From assembly GCA_945907055.1 (NCBI GenBank), contig CAMDSG010000064.1, positions 1 through 8,947 on the forward strand: 8,947 nucleotides of DNA, in the 5' to 3' direction. Shown one piece after another: positions 1 through 6,475 of this stretch (position 1 is the stretch's first letter; every line of letters begins with the position of its first letter). The position numbers were made by a program, and so were the translations under genes. The notes under the pieces are model-generated. The model was given only the letters and a program-made list of their open reading frames with translations, made no database searches and was not told the origin of the DNA. Origin of the DNA: Bifidobacterium breve (GTDB lineage: Bacteria > Actinomycetota > Acidimicrobiia > IMCC26256).

Positions 1-1349
1 TCTTCAATAGCGTTCTTTACCGCCCCGGGGTCGCGATTATCTCGCCACGTATTTAGGCTCTCAAGCTGTGCTGCTTCTCCGGCAGGGTCAACAACAAGAA
101 TCGCAGATTCGCCATCGATACCCTCCGCAAGTGGAGAGGGAGCGGTCTCAGTAAATGAGTTAACACCCACAACTGTGATGTCGCCAGACTCAATGCGGCG
201 CACCCGATCTGCGTGTGATTGGACCAAGCGACCCTTCAACTCGTCAATCATTAAGAATGCTCCACCACCATCTAGAACCCACTGGAGTTCTGCGTTGGCG
301 GCCTCCTCAAGCTCAGAGGTCTTAGCCTCCATTACCTTTGACCCCTCAAAAATATCTGGGTACTCAAGAAGATCCGTCTCAAATGCGAGTACCTGCTGAA
401 TTCGTAGCGACCATTGCTGGTCCCATGGGCGCGGCAGTCCAAGTGCTTCGTTCCATGCTGGTAGTTGGATGGCGCGCGCACGTGAGTCGCGACCGAGGGT
501 TACTGCCAAGGTCTCAAGAACAATTCGCTGCACGTTGTTCTCGGGCTGCGCCTCAGTGAGTCCTAGAGAGTTGACCTGCACTCCATAACGGAATCTGGCT
601 AATTTCTCGTCCTTTACCCCGTAGCGCTCCTCGACAATGCGGGTCCAGAGTCGACCCATCGCTCGAAGTTTGCAGGTCTCTTCAACGAACCTAATTCCTG
701 CATTAACAAAGAAGGAGATGCGACCAACCATTGCGGGCATCTCCTCCGCGGAGACCTGCCCACTCTCCAAAACGCCATCAAGAACTCCGATTGCATTCGC
801 CATTGCATATGCGATCTCTTGAACCGGCGTAGCCCCTGCTTCTTGAAGGTGGTATGAGCAGACGTTGATTGGATTCCATTTGGGGACATTGCGAACCGTA
901 TGTGTAATGAGATCAACGGTCAGGCGGCGGCTAGGGACAGGACCAAAAATAAACGTGCCACGCGAGAGGTATTCCTTAACGATGTCGTTCTGTGTTGTGC
1001 CGGCAAGTTTGGAGACGTCCTCTCCGCGCTCCTCAGCAAGAGCAATGTATAGAGAGAGGAGCCACATCGCGGTCGCGTTGATCGTCATCGAAGTATTCAT
1101 ATCTTCGAGGGGTATCTGATCGAAGAGCGTGCGCATCTCGCCTAGGTGAGGCACTGGTACCCCAACCTTCCCAACCTCTCCACGCGCTAGTAGGTGGTCT
1201 GGGTCGTATCCGGTCTGTGTTGGGAGATCAAATGCTACGGAGAGACCGGTCTGGCCTTTAGCGAGGTTGGTCCGGTAGAGCTCATTTGATGCACGGGCAG
1301 AGGTATGCCCCGAGTACGTCCGCATTACCCAAGGGCGTTCTCGCGTCAT
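1..1349 (-). CDS. ecm: Ethylmalonyl-CoA mutase (MeaA/Ecm type), N-terminal part, cut by the window edge
   Basis: Coenzyme B12-dependent acyl-CoA mutase, predicted to interconvert ethylmalonyl-CoA and methylsuccinyl-CoA in the cytoplasm. I translated the minus strand from the ATG at 1349 and found 449 codons with no stop before the window edge; the C-terminal B12-binding domain expected in this family (about 660-680 residues in all) lies outside. The sequence shows the catalytic TIM-barrel domain. Residues about 41-52 read DLPTQTGYDPDH and about 164-174 read CSYHLQEAGAT; as I recall these separate the Ecm/MeaA subclass from methylmalonyl-CoA mutase (ATHRGYDSDHP, SGYHIRDAGST) and isobutyryl-CoA mutase. 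The start is firm: an in-frame TAG lies upstream with no alternative start between, and GGGAGA (1358-1363) sits 8 nt before the ATG. It lies 72 bp downstream of the dehydrogenase gene on the same strand, probably co-transcribed. The main alternative is another acyl-CoA mutase with different chain specificity. Confidence 0.87.
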   Translation of the reverse strand, partial: MTRERPWVMRTYSGHTSARASNELYRTNLAKGQTGLSVAFDLPTQTGYDPDHLLARGEVGKVGVPVPHLGEMRTLFDQIPLEDMNTSMTINATAMWLLSLYIALAEERGEDVSKLAGTTQNDIVKEYLSRGTFIFGPVPSRRLTVDLITHTVRNVPKWNPINVCSYHLQEAGATPVQEIAYAMANAIGVLDGVLESGQVSAEEMPAMVGRISFFVNAGIRFVEETCKLRAMGRLWTRIVEERYGVKDEKLARFRYGVQVNSLGLTEAQPENNVQRIVLETLAVTLGRDSRARAIQLPAWNEALGLPRPWDQQWSLRIQQVLAFETDLLEYPDIFEGSKVMEAKTSELEEAANAELQWVLDGGGAFLMIDELKGRLVQSHADRVRRIESGDITVVGVNSFTETAPSPLAEGIDGESAILVVDPAGEAAQLESLNTWRDNRDPGAVKNAIE

Positions 1350-1378
1350 GTTGTCATTCTCCCGAAGGGTTTCCTATG

Positions 1379-1396
1379 CAAGCGCTGTAGCGCTTG
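1379..1396. promoter_or_regulatory. Perfect inverted repeat between the dehydrogenase and mutase genes
   Basis: CAAGCGCT and AGCGCTTG are perfect 8-bp arms separated by GT. The site lies in the 72-bp gap between the dehydrogenase stop (1422) and the mutase start (1349), about 15 nt upstream of the mutase Shine-Dalgarno sequence. No T-run follows on either strand, so an intrinsic terminator is unlikely. It could be a dimeric-regulator operator or an RNA hairpin (7-bp stem, 4-nt loop) acting as a processing or stabilising element. The function is inferred from position only. Confidence 0.45.
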
Positions 1397-1421
1397 TCCA
1401 GATCGCTTCTTATCGTTATGG

Positions 1422-2279
1422 CTACTTGCGGTAATCGTAGAAGCCTATTGCGGTCTTGCGGCCCAAGCGATCTGCGCTGACCATACGACGAAGCAGCGGA
1501 GCCGGTGCGTAGTTGGGGTCCTTGAACTCTTCGTATAGTGCCTCAAGGATCGAGAGGCTTGTGTCGAGGCCAACAAGGTCAAGGAGTGCGAAGGGGCCCA
1601 TCGGGAAGTTGCAGCCGCCCTTCATTGCAGTATCGATGTCGTCGCGGTTGGCAACACCGGCATCTAGCAAACGCACCGCGTTGTTTAGATAGGGAAAGAG
1701 AAGAGCGTTGACGATGAAGCCAGCCTGGTCCTTTACCTCAACCGGCTGCTTTCCACAGGTCTCCGCAAATCCTCGTGTCGTAGCGATGGTCTCGTCGCTA
1801 CTTGTTATGGCACGCACAATCTCTACGAGCGGCATGGCCGATGCAGGGTTGAAGAAGTGAACACCGCATACAAGCTCTGGGCGAGCGGTCTCCATAGCCA
1901 TCTCAACGACAGGGAGCGTTGACGTGTTGGTAGCGAGAATCGCTCCAGCCTTAACTATCGAGTCGAGCTCTTTGAATAGTTGCTTCTTTGCGTGGAGGTC
2001 CTCGAGGATGGACTCGATAACTAGGTCGCAATCGGCTAGAGCGTTGAGGTCAGATACCGCTGTCACACGAGCAAGAACTGCGTCGCGCTCAGTTGCCTCT
2101 AGGCGCCCCTTCTCAACTTGGCGATCTAGAGACTTTGTTAGGCCGGCGACCATTCCGTCGGCACTTGCCTGAGAACGGCTTCGCAGAACAACATCGAATC
2201 CAGCCTTTGCTGCGACCTCAGCGATACCAGACCCCATGATTCCTGAACCGACGATTCCTACGCTCTTGATAACTGCCAT
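1422..2279 (-). CDS. hbd: 3-hydroxybutyryl-CoA dehydrogenase (FadB2/Hbd type)
   Basis: Cytoplasmic enzyme interconverting acetoacetyl-CoA and (S)-3-hydroxybutyryl-CoA. At 285 residues it matches the usual single-domain length (about 282-290). An N-terminal Rossmann domain carries GSGIMG (11-16). The substrate side has NTSTLP (118-123), the catalytic His141 in GVHFFNP, Glu153 in LVEIV and Asn191 in GFIVNALL. The C-terminal helical domain contains PMGPF and ends GFYDYRK. After strand beta-2 it reads VLRSRS (31-36) where NAD enzymes usually have an acidic residue (LRDI), which suggests NADP(H). The start is chosen at the ATG at 2279, which gives the family's normal N-terminus and has a weak GGAA (2289-2292) 9 nt upstream; the in-frame ATG at 2288 is an alternative. 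A reading frame continues to 2462, but the extra residues resemble nothing in the family. It probably forms an operon with the downstream mutase, supplying the C4 arm of the ethylmalonyl-CoA pathway. Confidence 0.9.
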   Translation of the reverse strand: MAVIKSVGIVGSGIMGSGIAEVAAKAGFDVVLRSRSQASADGMVAGLTKSLDRQVEKGRLEATERDAVLARVTAVSDLNALADCDLVIESILEDLHAKKQLFKELDSIVKAGAILATNTSTLPVVEMAMETARPELVCGVHFFNPASAMPLVEIVRAITSSDETIATTRGFAETCGKQPVEVKDQAGFIVNALLFPYLNNAVRLLDAGVANRDDIDTAMKGGCNFPMGPFALLDLVGLDTSLSILEALYEEFKDPNYAPAPLLRRMVSADRLGRKTAIGFYDYRK

Positions 2280-2525
2280 TCTGCTCATTTCCGCATCTCG
2301 ATGATTGGGGACGCAACAACGCGTTTCCCGGGAGGCGTGAAACGTACCGGAGGCTTGCCTCTCAATGCCACAGGGGCGACTAAGTGAGGCTCTGGTTTCT
2401 GCGTTGAGGGCTTTGGGGCGCAGGCCTAGGCAGAGCCAAATTGGGGGGTCGGTGCGCCGCAAAAAGGGAGTTCAGGCGCCGCCGGAGTACAGGGAAGACT
2501 CGGGGAGGCTAACTAGAGTGCAGCC
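2280..2525. other. Divergent intergenic region between hbd and the S51-like gene
   Basis: This 246-bp gap must hold the promoters of hbd (leftward) and the S51-like gene (rightward). I see no convincing gene in it. It contains a nested inverted repeat (outer GGCTCTG 2388-2394 with CAGAGCC 2431-2437; inner CTGCG 2399-2403 with CGCAG 2419-2423) and a spaced dyad CGTTTC (2322-2327) with GAAACG (2339-2344). I could not assign a clear -35/-10 pair for hbd. Because the mutase needs B12, I looked for the conserved core of a cobalamin riboswitch on the minus strand and did not find it. Confidence 0.5.
2514..2519 (+). promoter_or_regulatory. -10 box placed for leaderless transcription of the S51-like gene
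   Basis: TAGAGT fits the TANNNT -10 pattern and its last base is 6 nt before the ATG at 2526, so transcription would begin at or next to the start codon. No good -35 hexamer is visible at the expected distance. The only purine-rich run (GGGGAGG, 2502-2508) is 17 nt from the ATG, too far for a normal Shine-Dalgarno sequence. Confidence 0.4.
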
Positions 2526-3245
2526 ATGGCAGAAAAGAACCTCAAGGGCACACTTGCATTGGTCGGCGGAGGGGAGTGGTCTCCACTCGCCTCTAGCCTC
2601 GACAAATATCTGTTAGATCTCGCAGGGGGAGGGAGAGTCACGATCCTCCCGACCGCCTCCGCTTTTCTTGACCCTGAGCAAGTCGTTGCTGCGGCTAAGG
2701 CTTGCTTCGAGGCACTTGGGGCAGAGGTCGAGGTACTTGAAGTGATGAATCGCCGTGACGCTGAGAATAAGGATCTCGCGTCGCAGATTAAAGAGTCGAA
2801 GTTTATTTACCTAGCAGATGGTTCTCCTCTGCACCTTCGCTCCGTGCTCAAAGACTCCGCGGCATTCAAGGCCCTGCAGAGTGCCTATAACAATGGAGCC
2901 CTAATCGCAGCATCTGGTGCCGCGGCAACACTTCTCGGCGATCCAATGGTCGACCCCCGCGGTGGTGCGTTCTCTATCGGACTCGGGCTAGTAGACCACC
3001 TAGCGATACTTCCCCACCATGGCAACGCTCCGCGTCACTTACTAGATCGATCTCTTGATCTCCTGCCGCGAGCGGACATGCTCGCTGGCGTCGATGATCA
3101 CACAGCACTTATCCGCGATAACCAGGGCAAGTGGAGTGTCGTAGGAGATGGGTGGGTCACGCTGTACACGCGCACTGAGGGAGATCACGCGGTACAGATT
3201 GGCTCCTATACCGCAGACTCCGTAATTGAGATCTTGACTATGTAG
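2526..3245 (+). CDS. Peptidase S51-like / class I glutamine amidotransferase-fold protein
   Basis: A 239-residue soluble protein with no signal peptide or membrane segment. It resembles the S51 group (alpha-aspartyl dipeptidase PepE, cyanophycinase), which are serine peptidases with a glutamine amidotransferase-like fold. Supporting features in order: LVGGGEW (12-18), the ILPTAS strand end (40-45), IYLADGSP (94-101) in place of the usual GG[DN], a nucleophile-elbow region ALIAASGAAATLLGD (125-139), and a His-containing ILPHHG (161-166) followed by a conserved-looking helix. The elbow differs from the family's SAGA: by ungapped alignment the nucleophile Ser falls on Gly131, though Ser130 could serve if shifted by one. 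True cyanophycinase is unlikely because the DQHF-type motif is absent. ATG 2526 is the first start after an in-frame TAG at 2514. The last 40 bp overlap the convergent isomerase gene. Substrate and activity are unknown, and it could be a non-catalytic relative. Confidence 0.7.
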   Translation: MAEKNLKGTLALVGGGEWSPLASSLDKYLLDLAGGGRVTILPTASAFLDPEQVVAAAKACFEALGAEVEVLEVMNRRDAENKDLASQIKESKFIYLADGSPLHLRSVLKDSAAFKALQSAYNNGALIAASGAAATLLGDPMVDPRGGAFSIGLGLVDHLAILPHHGNAPRHLLDRSLDLLPRADMLAGVDDHTALIRDNQGKWSVVGDGWVTLYTRTEGDHAVQIGSYTADSVIEILTM

Positions 3246-3955
3246 ATCGGCTTCTTGGGCTTGTCGTTTGAGTCCTTAGGAGCATCTTGAATCTTGAGGG
3301 CGACATCTAACCCTGAAGATACTTTCCCAAAACGCGCGTATTCGTTGGGGAGTCCAACCCCTTGATCGCCCGTGACGATAAAGAACTGAGAACCAAAGAG
3401 CCCCGGAGCGTCAGCCCCTGTTTTTGCAGCGGCGATTGATCCGAGCTCATAGTTGTTGGTAGGTACTTCGCCTGGAACCTGGTATCCGGGTCCGCCCAAT
3501 CCGTCACCTTGAGGGTCTCCACCCTGGATCACGAAGTCTTTAACGATGCGGTGGAAAGTTAGGCCATCGTAGAAACCTTGACGCGATAGAGACACGAAGT
3601 TATTCGTAGCTATCGGAGCGTTCTTGGCATCGAGTTCAATGACCATCGTGCCATCTGTTGTCTCCATCGTTGCTGTGTATTTCTTGGTCGGGTCAAGAGT
3701 TAAGACAGGAGCCTTCTGATTCGTGTTCTTCTTGACTGGTTTAGCGGTAGTGCTCGATTTCGGCGTGTTTTGTCCTGAATCGCTGCGATTGCTTCTGAAC
3801 TGAGACCAAGCAAATATTGCTAGAACTGGGAGCAGAAGAAGCGCGAGGTTTCGCAAGGACCGGTTTCTACGCTTGCGCTTCAGCGCGACCAGCTGTGCCT
3901 CATTGGCCGCTGCGCGGTTCTGCTTCTGACGCTCGCGCTTATCTGCCTTACCCAC
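3206..3955 (-). CDS. Membrane-anchored cyclophilin-type peptidyl-prolyl cis-trans isomerase
   Basis: Predicted to catalyse cis-trans isomerisation of Xaa-Pro bonds outside the membrane. The 249-residue protein has a strongly basic N-terminus (1-34), one hydrophobic segment (about 35-50, LALLLLPVLAIFAW) acting as an uncleaved anchor, a Ser/Thr/Lys/Pro-rich linker (about 54-88), and a cyclophilin domain (about 92-249). Domain signatures are FYDGLTFHRIV with the catalytic Arg136, FVIQGGDP (141-148), GSQFFI (188-193) and YARFGKV (206-212). The start is GTG at 3955 with a strong AAGGAG (3961-3966) 5 nt upstream. It lies 76 bp downstream of the CocE-type hydrolase on the same strand and may be partly co-transcribed, though the gap holds a 13-bp tandem repeat. 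Its C-terminal codons overlap the convergent S51-like gene. Positive-inside topology places the catalytic domain outside. The family assignment is confident; the client proteins are unknown. Confidence 0.9.
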   Translation of the reverse strand: MGKADKRERQKQNRAAANEAQLVALKRKRRNRSLRNLALLLLPVLAIFAWSQFRSNRSDSGQNTPKSSTTAKPVKKNTNQKAPVLTLDPTKKYTATMETTDGTMVIELDAKNAPIATNNFVSLSRQGFYDGLTFHRIVKDFVIQGGDPQGDGLGGPGYQVPGEVPTNNYELGSIAAAKTGADAPGLFGSQFFIVTGDQGVGLPNEYARFGKVSSGLDVALKIQDAPKDSNDKPKKPIYIVKISITESAV

Positions 3956-3967
3956 TATCGCTCCTTA

Positions 3968-3993
3968 TTCCTAGACACTGTTCCTAGACACTG
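3968..3993. repeat. 13-bp perfect tandem duplication upstream of the isomerase gene
   Basis: TTCCTAGACACTG occurs twice head to tail (3968-3980 and 3981-3993), and the first two bases of a third copy follow. It ends just 2 bp from the isomerase's Shine-Dalgarno sequence, so it lies in the leader or promoter of that gene. It may be replication slippage, or a duplicated binding site or -10 region. No function can be shown from the sequence. Confidence 0.7.
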
Positions 3994-4031
3994 TTTGAAT
4001 CGTCTGTAAATTTTACTACCGACGATGCCGG

Positions 4032-6305
4032 TTACTTAAGTGCAGGCCCTGGAGTCTGCACTGCCGGAGCAACATATGTGCGGCAGGGCTGGGCGCGTAG
4101 TGATGGGCATGGAGCGAGAGCGGTCGGCAGGCCCTTAGGGGACTTGACCTCTGTGAGCACTAGGCGCGAGGCCTTTACTCCACCGGTGCCCACGCTGTTG
4201 CGAGTCACTCCAGCTGGCTTAATGGTCTCAAATGTCCAGAGGGTGCGGTTGCCACCCGGGGCCTGCACCGAGATGCGTACCCTTGAACCAGCCTTGAAAA
4301 CATGTGCAACTGGAAACAATGCCACCCGCAGATTCGTTGCCTTGCCCGGTATTAGCCGAGCAGCATCTGCCTTTGTGTGGGTCTGGCGAGGGTCAATCGC
4401 TGTGGACTTTTCGGTATCCAATGCTCGGTGGCTGGCTCGCAGCCACCCACTCTGCACGTAACGCTCGTTTCCGTCGGGGCGCACCTCGGTGAGGGTGACC
4501 TCTATATCGGTGTCGGTTGCGGTGGATGCAAATGTCAGATCGACGCTCCCGGGACCAGCAATCGCAAGGTTGCGAGATAACGGGGACGAGACCCATGAGA
4601 GCGATGATGCCGAGTCGAGCGGCACCCAGTTGTAAACAGTGTCTGCCTTCCATACGCCGCCGCTATCGCCCTCATAAGTCTTGCGTGGCCGCGCATCGGG
4701 CTCGTAGTTAAAGGTGAGGCTCGAGGCTGAGGAGTCACGTTTGTCCGCGAGCGATCCATCTGAACCCAAGTAGAAGGTGCGTGCCTTGGCACTTGGAATC
4801 GGCCAAGCCTTTGCCGTGGATTCTGCTGCTGGCAGAGGTGAACCTGGAGCCTCGCCGGGCTTGGCGCCATTCTCCCAGAGGATCCTTATTCGCGGCTCTG
4901 CTTCGTATGCCTTGAGGGCAGACTTATAAGAGGTGAAGTCATCAAAGCGATCGGGTGGAAGCGTGATGCCAGACACCCCTGTGACAATTTGCCAAATCTG
5001 TGGCGCAGCCCCGCGCGCTGCCGGAGCGATTTTAGGAATTTTTCGCGCAACATAGAAATCTAGAAATTCAAGTTGTCTTGAAATCACATCAGGATCGAGT
5101 GAGTCCGTATGAGTTCCGTTCTGGCCAGTGACTCGAAGTGGAACATCGGCAGGGAAGTTTCCGAGCATCTCCGACCAGTGCCCACCGGTCTGTTCATCCT
5201 GCCAAGCGCCAGCGATAAAGGTTGGGACCTCAATTTTATTGATGAACTCGGTTGGCGCAACAGTGTCATAGCCATCGGGGTAGCCCGGGATGCCCCTTGT
5301 TGAGTAGTAAGGATTCTCGCGAATTGTCTTCATTAAATCTACGTTCTGACCGCGGAGCCCGAGGTTCGAGATGCAGGTTGCATCGCCATCTTCAACACGC
5401 TTCTTTACCCATCCAGCGCCCTTTGGATTAGGCCACTGGTTTTGGTCAAGCCGCTGCTGTGCCCATTCTTTTGCGAAGCCATCGTTGTAGATGCCTCCCG
5501 GGTAGAGAGTGCCGCGGTAGGTGTCGTCAATGATTGAGAGTGGAGTAATTGCAGAGAGGTGAGGGGGTGTAGTTGCTGCAACGAAGAGTTGAGAGATGCC
5601 TGGGTACGAGATCCCAACCATGCCAACGCGACCGGCCCAGGGTTGTGCAGCGACTGTCTCAATAGCGTCATACCCGTCGAGCGATTGAATCTTCTCAAAG
5701 AAGTTAAATGAGCCTCCAGAGCAGCCCGTGCCGCGCATGTTCACTCCGACATACGCATAACCCTGCGCATTTGCGAGAAGCTGGAAAAGGTTTAGTGATG
5801 CTGTCGGGTTGGAGGGGTCATATCCGGAGTACTCGACGAGGACTGGGTATGGGCCATCCTCGGCCTTGCCCGGAAGCGCCACATTCACGCTCAGTTTTGT
5901 TCCATCCCGTGTAGTTAGGTAGCCATATCCAGGAGCCGGAAGATCTTGTTTTGAGTAGAGAGATGTTGGCGGCTTCGCGCTGATGCTGGTTACGGTAAGA
6001 GGCTTAGATGTCTTGGAGCCCGCAACTGAGACGCGGTATCCATCGCCTGGCTTTACATCTCGGAACACAAACCCACCGAGCGAGTCGATCTTGCCTTTAC
6101 CGACTCTGCGGTTATCGCTGTTCTTAATGACGACTGCGGCACCTGGTGTGGCCTCAACTACGTAGACCTGCTCGATGCTCCCACGCGCATTGACCTCAGA
6201 CTTCTTCATAGCGGCCTGTGCAGGCCCTGCAGTAAGAGCGACTCCGCTAAGCGCTACAGCGCTAGCAATTATCGTTGATGTAAAGCGACGGCTGAGATGG
6301 TTCAC
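4032..6305 (-). CDS. Exported CocE/NonD (peptidase S15-type) alpha/beta hydrolase
   Basis: Secreted serine hydrolase of the CocE / X-Pro dipeptidyl-peptidase S15 family, cleaving an ester or amide substrate that the sequence does not identify. Numbered from the chosen start (757 residues): signal peptide with basic n-region (SRRF), hydrophobic core and an AQA site near residue 31; a short beta-rich domain (about 38-110); an alpha/beta hydrolase core with MRGTGCSGG (190-197), nucleophile Ser233 in GISYPG, likely Asp370 in AWQDEQ and His399 in NGTH; then a C-terminal jelly-roll domain typical of S15 (about 480-720) and a tail with a Cys pair. GTG 6305 is preferred: GGGAG (6311-6315) sits 5 nt upstream and the protein then starts directly with the signal peptide. 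An in-frame ATG at 6371 would add 22 residues but has no Shine-Dalgarno sequence. It is divergent from lysC. Cocaine-esterase-like, glutaryl-amidase-like and dipeptidyl-peptidase activities are all possible. Confidence 0.87.
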   Translation of the reverse strand: MNHLSRRFTSTIIASAVALSGVALTAGPAQAAMKKSEVNARGSIEQVYVVEATPGAAVVIKNSDNRRVGKGKIDSLGGFVFRDVKPGDGYRVSVAGSKTSKPLTVTSISAKPPTSLYSKQDLPAPGYGYLTTRDGTKLSVNVALPGKAEDGPYPVLVEYSGYDPSNPTASLNLFQLLANAQGYAYVGVNMRGTGCSGGSFNFFEKIQSLDGYDAIETVAAQPWAGRVGMVGISYPGISQLFVAATTPPHLSAITPLSIIDDTYRGTLYPGGIYNDGFAKEWAQQRLDQNQWPNPKGAGWVKKRVEDGDATCISNLGLRGQNVDLMKTIRENPYYSTRGIPGYPDGYDTVAPTEFINKIEVPTFIAGAWQDEQTGGHWSEMLGNFPADVPLRVTGQNGTHTDSLDPDVISRQLEFLDFYVARKIPKIAPAARGAAPQIWQIVTGVSGITLPPDRFDDFTSYKSALKAYEAEPRIRILWENGAKPGEAPGSPLPAAESTAKAWPIPSAKARTFYLGSDGSLADKRDSSASSLTFNYEPDARPRKTYEGDSGGVWKADTVYNWVPLDSASSLSWVSSPLSRNLAIAGPGSVDLTFASTATDTDIEVTLTEVRPDGNERYVQSGWLRASHRALDTEKSTAIDPRQTHTKADAARLIPGKATNLRVALFPVAHVFKAGSRVRISVQAPGGNRTLWTFETIKPAGVTRNSVGTGGVKASRLVLTEVKSPKGLPTALAPCPSLRAQPCRTYVAPAVQTPGPALK

Positions 6306-6475
6306 GAAGTCTCCCAAATTAGATTTGTGGCTAGGTCCCAGCGGTTCCCCCCGCAGGCTTTGGTCACGCATAGTTCCACACTTAGGGGCATCGCGTCCGG
6401 TCAGGCTGAGTTTTTAAGGCCTAGATTCCTTTATCAAGTTCGGACTGAGACACTGACGCTGGTAACTTCAGGCGT
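6306..6475. promoter_or_regulatory. Divergent promoter region between the CocE-type hydrolase and lysC
   Basis: This 170-bp gap lies between the hydrolase start (6305, minus) and lysC (6476, plus). For lysC I see TTCGGA (6439-6444), an 18-nt spacer and TAACTT (6463-6468), followed 7 nt later by the GTG; this is a plausible sigma-70-type promoter giving a leaderless or nearly leaderless message. No Shine-Dalgarno sequence precedes lysC, which supports this. On the minus strand TAATTT (6316-6321) could be a -10 box for the hydrolase, but it abuts the apparent Shine-Dalgarno sequence, so only one of the two readings is likely. No lysine-riboswitch-like leader is possible for lysC given this spacing. 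Confidence 0.45.

Noticed and set aside
614..916. Minus-strand 100-residue reading frame inside the mutase gene
   Set aside because: It is an out-of-frame shadow of the mutase, whose true frame runs open from 1349 to the window edge with strong family motifs.
1379..1396. Intrinsic terminator between the dehydrogenase and mutase genes
   Set aside because: The dyad has only a 2-4 nt loop and no T-tract on either strand, and it sits in the middle of a likely operon.
2280..2462. N-terminal extension of the dehydrogenase reading frame up to an ATG at 2462
   Set aside because: The extra 61 residues have no family resemblance, and the family N-terminus (VGIVGSGIMG at residues 7-16) is restored exactly from the ATG at 2279.
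2280..2525. Cobalamin riboswitch upstream of the B12-dependent mutase unit
   Set aside because: I looked on the minus strand for the conserved cobalamin riboswitch core and the B12-box and found neither; only generic inverted repeats are present.
4015..4034. Terminator of the hydrolase just after its stop codon
   Set aside because: Only a 4-bp ACCG/CGGT stem can be drawn, followed by an A-rich rather than T-rich sequence.
4078..4461. Plus-strand 127-residue reading frame antisense to the hydrolase
   Set aside because: It has no domain signature or upstream signals and lies entirely opposite the conserved hydrolase coding sequence. The other antisense frames across 4300-6400 are the same.
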